Of a stretch of 64,000 nt of DNA, positions 16,639 to 24,299 are shown piece by piece (within the stretch, counting starts at the first letter, position 1; each line of letters starts with the position of its first letter). This DNA comes from Magnetococcus sp. PR-3 (GTDB lineage Bacteria; Pseudomonadota; Magnetococcia; Magnetococcales; Magnetococcaceae), in the NCBI RefSeq assembly GCF_036689865.1, contig NZ_JBAHUQ010000001.1, positions 186,001-250,000 of the forward strand. Direction: 5' to 3'. The notes under the pieces are model-generated. The model did not search any database, had not been told where the DNA came from, and was given only the letters and a program-made list of their open reading frames with translations. The translations under genes and the position numbers were made by a program.

Positions 16639-19527
16639 TTATTCAAGGATATAGCTGAAGCTCTCTTGCTTATTTCCATAACGTTGTATGGCTTTAAGCA
16701 GCTTCTTTTTATGAACAGGTTTACTTAAGTGAGCGGTACAGCCAGCCTCCATGGACATCTGCACATGCTCCCTCATGGCATGGGCGGTAAGTGCTAAAAT
16801 GGGTAAAGGGGCTCGCTTCTGCTCACGCTCCCAATCTCGAATAATCTGGGTGGCTGTATAACCATCCATCTGCGGCATCTGCACATCCATGAGTATCATA
16901 TCAACAGGCTCCTGGCTTACTACTGTCACCAACTCCACCGCCTCACGGCCATTGCGTGCAAGGGTTAAATGGTGGGGAGAGCCCTTTAAAAAGGCTTGAA
17001 TCAGCTTTAAATTATCTTCGCTGTCATCCACCACCAATAGATGCAGTGGTTGACTTAGCTGCTCAGCCTCACGCTCTTTGATCTGTTGGGATGCCTGTCC
17101 CATCACTTCTGTCAAACTGCCCATCAATAGATCCAACTCATGGGGGGCACGCTGTAGATGAATGCTCAATGAATCAAACAGATCCAATCCTGTTTTAGGC
17201 AGTGCACCACTTAAAATAATGGGCAGCCGGTTTGCATCATGCCGTAAACGGATGTGATGTAAGGTATCATGCAGCTTCTGTAGATCTTCCCCATCATAAT
17301 GAATTAATAAGAGATCGGGAAAACGACCATCTTGGCCGTAGATCATCTCTAAATCATGTTCCAGTGGATGCCTATTCCCTCTTGATAGAGCCACCCCCCC
17401 CAAATGCCGCACAGTTTTTTCGTAGTAGTCATGAATAATGGGGTGGTCATGCTTGACCAAAACCCGCTTGTTGCTTAGGGCCAATGTGGTTTCATGATCT
17501 GGCGTTTGTCGATCTACCTGCATCGGTACCTGTAGTGTAAAAGAGCTACCCACCTCTTCATGACTCTTTAAGGTCAGGGCACCCCCCATCAAGCCAATAA
17601 TACGCTGTGAAATGGCTAAGCCAAGGCCACTGCCCCCATATTTCCGGGTAATGGAGGCATCAGCCTGTGTAAATGCTTGAAATATTTTATCCTGCATGAT
17701 CTGTGGGATACCAATACCTGTATCGACCACAGAGATCAATAATTCAACTTTTTCATCACTAGACATGTTTTGGCTGCGCACCAAAACAGAGATACTCCCT
17801 TCATGGGTAAACTTTACAGCATTACCCAAAAAGTTAATCAGGACCTGCCTTAAGCGAGAGGGATCACCCATTAAATGGTAAGGGACGGTGTCATCAAAAA
17901 AATGCAGCAGTTGCAGCCCTTTTTCCTGACTGCGATGTTCGACAATCGAGAGTGCATCGCGTACCACTTGCCTGGGAGAAAAACAGGTGGTTTCCAACTC
18001 CATGTGGCCTGCTTCAATTTTTGAAATATCAAGAATATCATTGATAATCTGTAGGAGGTTCCCCCCTGCTGAACTAAGTAAATCCATAAAACTGCGCTGA
18101 TCTTGGTTAAGCGCCGTCTCTAATAACAGTTCAGAGGTCCCTAAAATGGCATTCATTGGTGTACGAATTTCATGACTCATGGTCGCTAAAAATTCGCTTT
18201 TACACCGGTTGGCATGCTCAGCCTCCTCCTTGGCGTGTACCAAAGCATCTTCAACCTCTTTGCGTTGGGTCAAATCCACCACCGTCACCAGTACGTTATC
18301 CCAAGATCCCTCAGACTCTTCCGATAAAGAGGCGCGAACTTGTGTCCATAAGGTTTGCCCGTTTAAAGTCTTTTGCACAGCCTCCCGTTCAAAAAGCTGC
18401 TTTCCTTCTAAAAAACCGATGAGTTCTTGGCGAAAAACCACCAAACTCTCTTCATTAAAAATATGCGCCAAGCTCTCATACAACCCCTCTTTACTGGGTG
18501 CCTCAAACAGCTCAAGCGTAGCTTGGTTAACATTTTTTACACGTACCATCTTGGCACATCTGGTGACAACGTCAGGGTTATCCATTAAATAGGCAGGCAA
18601 ATCCGTAATCCCCTGTGAAGCCAAATCATCCAAGTGCTGCTTAACCGTACTAAAATCCTCTTCCCATAAAGAGATGGGAGAGTTTTCAAACAGGTTCCGA
18701 TAGTGGGCTTCACTATGAATAATTTTCTGTTCCGCTGCCCGTTGCTCGGTGATATCCCGAAAGGTCACCACCGCACCGACCACTCGCTCCTCTTCCCTAA
18801 GCGGAACTGACCGGTAGGAGACAGGAAAAGCACGGCCATCTGCTCGCCAAAAGGTTTGATCGCCCCCTTCAATGGTCTCACCAGCAATCATGGCTTGGTA
18901 AATAGGACAGTGTGAAGAAGAGACAGGCTTTCCATCCTTATCTTTTGGATGAATAAGTTGGTGCATATGCTTACCCACCAGGTGCTGTGGATCTTCATAA
19001 CCCAATATCTGGGCACAGGCCGGGTTGGCGATGGTGCAGCATCCATCCAGATCTAGCGCATAAAAACCTTCTGCCATAGCATTAAACAGTGAACGAAGGT
19101 TTGACTCCTGCTCTTTAACCTGCTGTTCAGCAAGCGCCTTGGCACGGCGGGATCGGGCATCGAGGATCTCACGCCGCAAAGCCACCTGTAACCGTGTAAG
19201 GTTGTCTTTAGAGAGAAAATCCCGGGCACCTGCTTCCAACAATGTAATGGCATCAGTCTCAGGTACGGTGCCGGAGATAATAAGAACTGGAAGATTATTA
19301 TCCCACTGCCCGACTTTTTCCAAACAGAGGTGCGCCGTCATTCTGGGCATGCGGATATCACAAATGACAGCATCAAAATTCTGATTTTTTAAGGCATCAT
19401 CCAATCCCGCTTCATCTTCCACCCGTTGCCATTGCACATGCATGCCTTGCTGCTGTAGCTCCAGTACAATCAGCTCGGCATCATCAGGGTTATCATCCAC
19501 CAACAATAAATGAAGGCTCTCAACCAT
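16639..19527 (-). CDS. Hybrid histidine kinase: REC-PAS-PAS-HisKA-HATPase-REC
   Basis: A soluble 962-residue kinase. The N-terminal receiver has VDDNPDD and Asp57 (ICDIRMP). Two PAS domains follow at about 145-270 and 275-430. HisKA carries His452 in MSHEIRTPMNA; the HATPase shows NFLGNAVKFTH, DTGIGIP and GGSGLGLAIS. A receiver-like module without an obvious phospho-Asp spans roughly 690-810, then a typical receiver has Asp881 (LMDVQMPQMDG). It is the last gene of the five-gene corrinoid/methyltransferase-like/kinase operon and overlaps the preceding response regulator gene by eight bases. The N-terminal receiver suggests it accepts a phosphoryl group from the DUF1638-kinase, directly or via the small regulator. 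Output partners are not visible. Confidence 0.88.
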   Translation of the reverse strand: MVESLHLLLVDDNPDDAELIVLELQQQGMHVQWQRVEDEAGLDDALKNQNFDAVICDIRMPRMTAHLCLEKVGQWDNNLPVLIISGTVPETDAITLLEAGARDFLSKDNLTRLQVALRREILDARSRRAKALAEQQVKEQESNLRSLFNAMAEGFYALDLDGCCTIANPACAQILGYEDPQHLVGKHMHQLIHPKDKDGKPVSSSHCPIYQAMIAGETIEGGDQTFWRADGRAFPVSYRSVPLREEERVVGAVVTFRDITEQRAAEQKIIHSEAHYRNLFENSPISLWEEDFSTVKQHLDDLASQGITDLPAYLMDNPDVVTRCAKMVRVKNVNQATLELFEAPSKEGLYESLAHIFNEESLVVFRQELIGFLEGKQLFEREAVQKTLNGQTLWTQVRASLSEESEGSWDNVLVTVVDLTQRKEVEDALVHAKEEAEHANRCKSEFLATMSHEIRTPMNAILGTSELLLETALNQDQRSFMDLLSSAGGNLLQIINDILDISKIEAGHMELETTCFSPRQVVRDALSIVEHRSQEKGLQLLHFFDDTVPYHLMGDPSRLRQVLINFLGNAVKFTHEGSISVLVRSQNMSSDEKVELLISVVDTGIGIPQIMQDKIFQAFTQADASITRKYGGSGLGLAISQRIIGLMGGALTLKSHEEVGSSFTLQVPMQVDRQTPDHETTLALSNKRVLVKHDHPIIHDYYEKTVRHLGGVALSRGNRHPLEHDLEMIYGQDGRFPDLLLIHYDGEDLQKLHDTLHHIRLRHDANRLPIILSGALPKTGLDLFDSLSIHLQRAPHELDLLMGSLTEVMGQASQQIKEREAEQLSQPLHLLVVDDSEDNLKLIQAFLKGSPHHLTLARNGREAVELVTVVSQEPVDMILMDVQMPQMDGYTATQIIRDWEREQKRAPLPILALTAHAMREHVQMSMEAGCTAHLSKPVHKKKLLKAIQRYGNKQESFSYILE

Positions 19528-19969
19528 GGGCTTGAACCTGGGAAGGTGGCGGCATATTAATATCCAGCCAATAGACTCCTAACTGCCGAATGACCTCTAC
19601 AAAGGCCTCATAAACAACCGGTTTTCGTACAAAGCTACATGCGCCCAGTTCATAACAGCGCTTACACTCCAAAGCATCATTGGATGTGGTTAAAACGATA
19701 ACGGGTAGATGTTCAATCCCTGGCGTGACGCGGATTTTTTGCAAGACCTCCATGCCAGAAAGTTTAGGCAGGTTCAGATCCAACAACACCACATGAGGAG
19801 GCCAAATTCCGGCGTGTAACAAAGTAGGGTCTGTTAAACGGCGGATGGCCTCTGCTCCATCCGTCGCAACTTCCACATGAACCTTACTCCCCTGCTTCTT
19901 AAAAACACGCAGGGTTAACTCAACATCATCTGGGTTATCCTCCACCAAAAACAGGGTTGGGGGTTTCAT
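19520..19969 (-). CDS. Single-domain response regulator (Rcp1/CheY-like)
   Basis: A 149-residue receiver with no output domain. It has VEDNPDD near the N-terminus, phospho-acceptor Asp64 in LLDLNLP, the Thr of VLTTS and the conserved Lys of VRKPV. The VEDNPDDVELTLRVF opening and long C-terminus resemble regulators that partner phytochrome-type kinases such as Rcp1, which matches the GAF-HisKA kinase encoded just upstream. It overlaps that kinase gene by four bases and the downstream hybrid kinase gene by eight. Likely a shuttle between the two kinases. Confidence 0.88.
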   Translation of the reverse strand: MKPPTLFLVEDNPDDVELTLRVFKKQGSKVHVEVATDGAEAIRRLTDPTLLHAGIWPPHVVLLDLNLPKLSGMEVLQKIRVTPGIEHLPVIVLTTSNDALECKRCYELGACSFVRKPVVYEAFVEVIRQLGVYWLDINMPPPSQVQAHG

Positions 19970-21717
19970 GATATGTCCTCTCCAAAGGTCAAACTAAAAC
20001 GGGCACCTTCTCCGGGTTTTGCCGTTGCTTCTATGGTCCCACCATGGCGTTGAATAATTCTTTTAACCGTGCTTAAACCGATACCGCTACCTTCAAATTC
20101 TTGATCGTTGTGTAAGCGCTGAAAGGGCTGGAAAAGACGTTGAGCATACGCCATATCAAATCCAGCTCCGTTATCCTGAATCACAACCCTTCCCGCCTGT
20201 TTCGTAACGGAGATGTGTGCATGATCTTTTTGCCCCGTATACTTCCATGCATTGCCCAAAAGATTCTCTAACACCACCCGCACAAAGCGGGGGTCGGCCT
20301 CCACAGTCAGTGCATCCTCAACCTGAATCTTAACCTGCCGCTCGGGCTCCTTGGCTTGGCACCCCTCCAAGACCTCATGAGCAATGGCCGATAGATCACA
20401 GCACTCTCTTTGCAGCTCACCGCGGGTGGAACGCGATAGCTTGAGCAGATCATCAATCAACTGCCCCATGCGAACAGCCCCTGCCCTAACCCGGTCTAAA
20501 AAATGTTTGGGGGTCGGCTCTAACGCATCCCCTAAATCTTGGACCAGTGCGGCACTAAATCCATCAATCGCACGCAGAGGCCCACGTAAATCATGTGAGA
20601 CAGAGTACGTAAAAGCCTCCAGCTCTTCATTGGCCGCATTTAACTCGGCCACACGCTGGTTTAGATCTAGGTTTAGTGCACGAATTTGGCTTGCATCCTG
20701 CTCTCGCGCCCTTAACAAACGGGCATTGGCCAGTGCTAACCCCGCCACAGGGGCCAACTGTAACCCTTGGTTTAAATAACGGTCTCGTTGGTGAGGAAAA
20801 GCCAGCCCAACAACTGCCAGCACCCCCAACGTCTGTCCTTGATGGTTCAGGCAAAGTGTAAAACCATCTTCAAACGGCGCACTCTCTGTCACTGCTTCCA
20901 ACGGCTGCACCATCGCTTCTAGGGCCAGATCATCCATACCCATGTTTTGGTGATGCCATTTCTGTGGGGTCTGTTGACCTTTTGCAAGTAAGGCAACCGC
21001 TTGCGGCGCACATAACATTTGAAACAGATCCATCACCCCCTGGATCACATGCTCTTCCGCGGCAAATCCTGTTATCTGCCCGGCCAACTGCGCCACCATG
21101 GCAGCATCAGCCAAAGCACGCTCCTGCTGTTTAAGGCTGCTGTTGCAGTTGGCCAAATGGTGGGCATGAATACGTGATTCTAGGTGTGCCCTAAACATGG
21201 CGATACCAACAGGCAAGGTACGCGCAGGGATCCCTGTATACGCCGATAAAGCCTGTAGATGCGTCTGGGCATGAACATCCGCACCACTATCGAGCAACAA
21301 CAACTCATGGGTTTGCCCACCAAAGCAGTCTTCTGGCTGGTCGGGAGAAAAGCCCCATTGCACAACTTTTTGCTTCCAGTGGGGCAACATACCGGGGGTT
21401 AACAGGTGCGCCCCATTTTTTAAAGGCTCGGTTAAAGTTTCCCGGCCTGCAAGAAGATCAAAACAGAGATCTCGTACCCCAACACGTACCTTGCCTGCCT
21501 CTAAACGTTTATGCAGAGCAGCCAAGCATCCCCCTTCTACAATCATGGTACGTTTAGGCTGCTCGAGCATGGCATCTAGCCAGGGGCCTTCTTCCAATGT
21601 GGGTTTATCACAATTGGCAGGATAGCTATGGATCACCACATCCTTACGGTTTTCCAAGGCCAGTTCCACCTCCCGTACCAGATACTGGCAAACCCAAATG
21701 TTAAGAGGTTCGCTCAT
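19966..21717 (-). CDS. DUF1638-GAF histidine kinase fusion
   Basis: A soluble 583-residue protein. Residues 1-195 resemble DUF1638, a family usually encoded as a separate protein beside corrinoid methyltransferase genes: compare VRDLCFDLLAGRE (81-93), HLLTPGML (104-111) and LLLLDSGADV (139-148). A GAF-like region follows at about 205-340. The kinase core has His375 in YSVSHDLRGPLRAIDGF, an N box ENLLGNAWKYT and G boxes DNGAGFDM and GSGIGLSTV, all of the phytochrome-like class. Overlaps of four bases at both ends tie it to the methyltransferase-like gene and the response regulator. The natural reading is that the DUF1638 module senses the state of the corrinoid/methyltransferase pair and controls autophosphorylation. 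The DUF1638 call is by pattern only. Confidence 0.78.
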   Translation of the reverse strand: MSEPLNIWVCQYLVREVELALENRKDVVIHSYPANCDKPTLEEGPWLDAMLEQPKRTMIVEGGCLAALHKRLEAGKVRVGVRDLCFDLLAGRETLTEPLKNGAHLLTPGMLPHWKQKVVQWGFSPDQPEDCFGGQTHELLLLDSGADVHAQTHLQALSAYTGIPARTLPVGIAMFRAHLESRIHAHHLANCNSSLKQQERALADAAMVAQLAGQITGFAAEEHVIQGVMDLFQMLCAPQAVALLAKGQQTPQKWHHQNMGMDDLALEAMVQPLEAVTESAPFEDGFTLCLNHQGQTLGVLAVVGLAFPHQRDRYLNQGLQLAPVAGLALANARLLRAREQDASQIRALNLDLNQRVAELNAANEELEAFTYSVSHDLRGPLRAIDGFSAALVQDLGDALEPTPKHFLDRVRAGAVRMGQLIDDLLKLSRSTRGELQRECCDLSAIAHEVLEGCQAKEPERQVKIQVEDALTVEADPRFVRVVLENLLGNAWKYTGQKDHAHISVTKQAGRVVIQDNGAGFDMAYAQRLFQPFQRLHNDQEFEGSGIGLSTVKRIIQRHGGTIEATAKPGEGARFSLTFGEDIS

Positions 21718-22772
21718 GCTTCAGCCTCCACCCAATCTAATGGGTAGCGACCCCACTTATTCAGAGCATCCCGCACACCTTGCAGTACTTCATGGGGAAC
21801 CTGCCAAGGGATCTCACCGTGGTTATCCGAGAGAATAAACCCCCCACCTGGTGCAGCCTTGCGGATGACCTCCTTCACCGCATGCTCTGTCATTTCTGCG
21901 CTCCAACGGCGCATACTGACACCGTTAAGATTGCCCAACAGGCTTAATTTTCCACGGCAAGATGATTTTAATTGATCCAAATCTTCCGCACTGCTTATCC
22001 CCATAACAGCAGTACCGGTTTGGGCCACTTGATCCACAATCTCCAGGGCATTACCCGAAGCAAAATGCGTCGCCGTTGGACCCTGAATAGAGGCCAAGGT
22101 ACGTTTAGCGACCTCATAACCGGTCTCTTTGTAGAGATCTGCAGGTATGTTGGTGGTAGAAGATACGGGGTCAAAGTAGCAAATGGCTGTGGCACCTGCT
22201 TCCAATTGCGCATTGGCCCAGGCGATGCTAAACGCCTCATTGAGCGCCATTAACTTTTGAAAACGTGTACGGTCTGTATAGATAAGTTCAAGGTAAGGAC
22301 CAAACCCCATCTGCATAACCGGCAGTGAAAAAGGGGAGATCGCCACACCAATAATCGGAACCGTATCTCCCACAGCCTGCTTCATCCGCCTTTGGCTCTC
22401 AAGCACCCGCTGCAGATCGGGGCTCTTAGGAATGTCAGGGACATGAAGATGATCAATATCCTCCGGGCGGGTAATCACCGGGCGTCCTGCATTGGGGGGG
22501 CCATCCTCAAACCAAATGACATCCCCACCCCAGGCTTGGGTTTCGATCGCCGCATAATGAAAGCCATACAGACAATCATTGTCATATTTTTCAAGAAGCT
22601 TAAGTTGCCCTTTAGCAACCATAGCCGCATCGGAAAAATAGTCTTTGATCGAGGTGCCCAACTCTTTGGCACCCGTAATGGTAAACAGTAAAAAAAGCGG
22701 GACCCGGTCTGGTTCCTGATGACCCAGAGTGGTAAGCACACGCTGCATAGAAGTCATGGGAGCAGGGTTCAT
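21714..22772 (-). CDS. MtaA/CmuA-type uroporphyrinogen decarboxylase-family methyltransferase-like protein
   Basis: The 352-residue protein has the TIM-barrel signatures of the UroD superfamily branch that moves methyl groups between corrinoid proteins and thiols or other acceptors (TTLGHQEPDRVPLFLL near the N-terminus, MGFGPYLELIYTD, GNLNGV). In MtaA-type enzymes zinc is held by His-X-Cys and a later Cys. Here the first motif is HFA (His236, Ala238) and the later site reads DNHGEIP (His318 near the expected Cys), so both cysteines are missing. It is therefore either a methyltransferase with different chemistry or a sensory derivative. Heme synthesis (true HemE) is unlikely given the neighbours. 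It overlaps the corrinoid gene and the DUF1638-kinase gene by four bases each. Confidence 0.8.
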   Translation of the reverse strand: MNPAPMTSMQRVLTTLGHQEPDRVPLFLLFTITGAKELGTSIKDYFSDAAMVAKGQLKLLEKYDNDCLYGFHYAAIETQAWGGDVIWFEDGPPNAGRPVITRPEDIDHLHVPDIPKSPDLQRVLESQRRMKQAVGDTVPIIGVAISPFSLPVMQMGFGPYLELIYTDRTRFQKLMALNEAFSIAWANAQLEAGATAICYFDPVSSTTNIPADLYKETGYEVAKRTLASIQGPTATHFASGNALEIVDQVAQTGTAVMGISSAEDLDQLKSSCRGKLSLLGNLNGVSMRRWSAEMTEHAVKEVIRKAAPGGGFILSDNHGEIPWQVPHEVLQGVRDALNKWGRYPLDWVEAEA

Positions 22773-23416
22773 GATAAGCTCCTTACCATCTGCAACGCCT
22801 CAGCGGTGTTGCGTGCCATGGCATCGGCCCCCACCTCTTGCCATAACTGATCATCAAACCTAAATGGCGCCCCCCCAACAACAATACGCACCGATAAACC
22901 TTCTTCATTAAGCTTTGCCCGCAAATCCGCCACCCGTAGGGCTGAACGCAACATCAGTGCTGAGACCAGCATGACAGAAATACCATCTTGCTTAATACGT
23001 GGCACCAAGCCCTTCAGATCCATACGACCATAGTCATGCAGATCATAACCACTGGCCTTTAGGGCGCTATAGACCATCTGCTTACCCAACATATGAAAAT
23101 CTTCCAGCACACAAATGGCCATAGCCGGTTGGGGCCAGGGTTTTTCTTGGTTATCCCACTGCAGACCGTTGGCAAGTTCTTCACAGACTTGACCACTCAT
23201 ATAGACTTGAGAGAGCGCAACATCCCCCACCTCCCAACCTTGTCCAATCTCTTCTAGCACAGGGACCAACAGAGATTCCACAACGGTTGTGGGGCTATTG
23301 TGCTGCGCAAAGGTGTGCAAAATCGATCGTGCAGAAACACGATCCACTTGCATAAGTGCCTTTTGCAGTTCTGCTACTGGGGCAGATCCTGACAATAGCG
23401 CTGTATCGGTCGTCAT
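22769..23416 (-). CDS. Cobalamin-binding corrinoid protein (MtaC/MtbC-like)
   Basis: The preferred start, ATG 23416, follows an excellent ribosome site (GGGAGG); the frame could extend nine codons upstream without one. The 215-residue protein has an N-terminal four-helix cap and a Rossmann-like B12-binding domain. The base-off signature DXHXXG is intact as DFHMLG (Asp106, His108, Gly111), followed by the SXL motif SAL (152-154) and the GG motif VVGGAP (179-184), so it should bind a corrinoid with His108 as the lower ligand. Such proteins carry methyl groups between a substrate-specific methyltransferase and an MtaA-type partner. No substrate methyltransferase (MttB/MtaB type) or reductive activase is encoded here. 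It heads a five-gene overlapping operon. Confidence 0.88.
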   Translation of the reverse strand: MTTDTALLSGSAPVAELQKALMQVDRVSARSILHTFAQHNSPTTVVESLLVPVLEEIGQGWEVGDVALSQVYMSGQVCEELANGLQWDNQEKPWPQPAMAICVLEDFHMLGKQMVYSALKASGYDLHDYGRMDLKGLVPRIKQDGISVMLVSALMLRSALRVADLRAKLNEEGLSVRIVVGGAPFRFDDQLWQEVGADAMARNTAEALQMVRSLS

Positions 23417-23477
23417 AACAACCTCCCTACAGAGCTCATCCACTTCAGATAATCATTTTGTATGGGTGCCTATATAT

Positions 23478-23505
23478 ATTCTATGACAGTAACAAAATGT
23501 TTCAA
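23478..23505 (-). promoter_or_regulatory. Predicted sigma-70-type promoter of the corrinoid/kinase operon
   Basis: Read on the minus strand, TTGAAA and TAGAAT are separated by 16 bases, giving a transcription start about 50-60 bases upstream of the corrinoid gene. Both hexamers are close to consensus. The remaining leader is short and shows no cobalamin riboswitch. Confidence 0.4.
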
Positions 23506-23618
23506 ACAACCGAATGCACAAATAGGGGAAAAAAATATTTTCCTCCGCCGTAATAACGCGTTGGCCCCTGTAAAAACTGAACAAAAAAAGGGTTCATTAC
23601 GCTTAATATCACAGATGT

Positions 23619-23648
23619 AAAAAAGGCGCCCCAAAGGACGCCTTTTTT
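23619..23648 (-). terminator. Intrinsic terminator after the cytochrome b gene
   Basis: The inverted repeat AAAAAAGGCG / CGCCTTTTTT encloses a 10-base loop and lies about 20 bases past the stop of the cytochrome b gene. It separates the octaheme cytochrome operon from the corrinoid operon. Confidence 0.8.
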
Positions 23649-23669
23649 ACATGATCTGTTCTGTGCGAA

Positions 23670-24290
23670 CTATTTTTGTGCACCGTGTTGATCACTGTAC
23701 ACATCATCATAACCAGTGATCATAGCTTTTACATACTGCATGGGAGGATGGCCCGTAAAGGCCATATATAGATGCATAACAAAGAAGATCAACATGGCAA
23801 AGGCTGCAGCAACATGTACCAGGGCCACATCCCCTAATGTTAACCCCCAACTGGCGGGCCAATCGTTGTAGTACATATAAAGCAGCCCACTGATCCAGAT
23901 GATGGGAGAGATCGCTATGTTAAACACCGAGTAGGCAATACGCTGCAAAGGGTTGTGTTTAAACCGTTTGGTCTTTTTGTAAGGGTGAGGTATGGAGTGG
24001 TCAAAAATCCCTACTGAGTAGTACTTCATCACCGCAAACAACCGCTCAGTCGTTGGGACATACTGTTTCCACTCCCCCGTAATCAAGTGCCAAAAAATGG
24101 CAAACACCCACAACCAAATCAACACCCAGGCAACCATGCGGTGATAATCCGCTGCTTTTTCATAACCAAACAAGGTGTAAGCACCATTAACCTCAAAACC
24201 AGTGATCATCAAACCTATGATCAGGATCGCCTGAAACCAGTGCCAAAACCGTTCAAAACGGGAAAAAACCAACTCACGGGTTTTCATCAT
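23670..24290 (-). CDS. Membrane cytochrome b (Ni/Fe-hydrogenase/thiosulfate reductase b-type family)
   Basis: A 206-residue membrane protein with about four spans. Candidate heme-b ligands are His in FERFWHWFQ (span 1), DYHRMVAW and IFWHLITG, and VHVAAAF/FVMHLYMAF in the last span, as in the diheme cytochrome b561-like family of hydrogenase and thiosulfate reductase anchors. It follows the octaheme cytochrome gene by nine bases on the same strand and should exchange electrons between the quinone pool and that periplasmic cytochrome. A terminator follows, closing a two-gene operon. Confidence 0.85.
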   Translation of the reverse strand: MMKTRELVFSRFERFWHWFQAILIIGLMITGFEVNGAYTLFGYEKAADYHRMVAWVLIWLWVFAIFWHLITGEWKQYVPTTERLFAVMKYYSVGIFDHSIPHPYKKTKRFKHNPLQRIAYSVFNIAISPIIWISGLLYMYYNDWPASWGLTLGDVALVHVAAAFAMLIFFVMHLYMAFTGHPPMQYVKAMITGYDDVYSDQHGAQK

Positions 24291-24299
24291 GCACCTCCC

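Noticed and set aside
21714-22772. HemE uroporphyrinogen decarboxylase
   Set aside because: The neighbours (corrinoid protein and DUF1638-like domain) and the MtaA-like layout fit the methyltransferase branch better; the gene is not with other heme genes.
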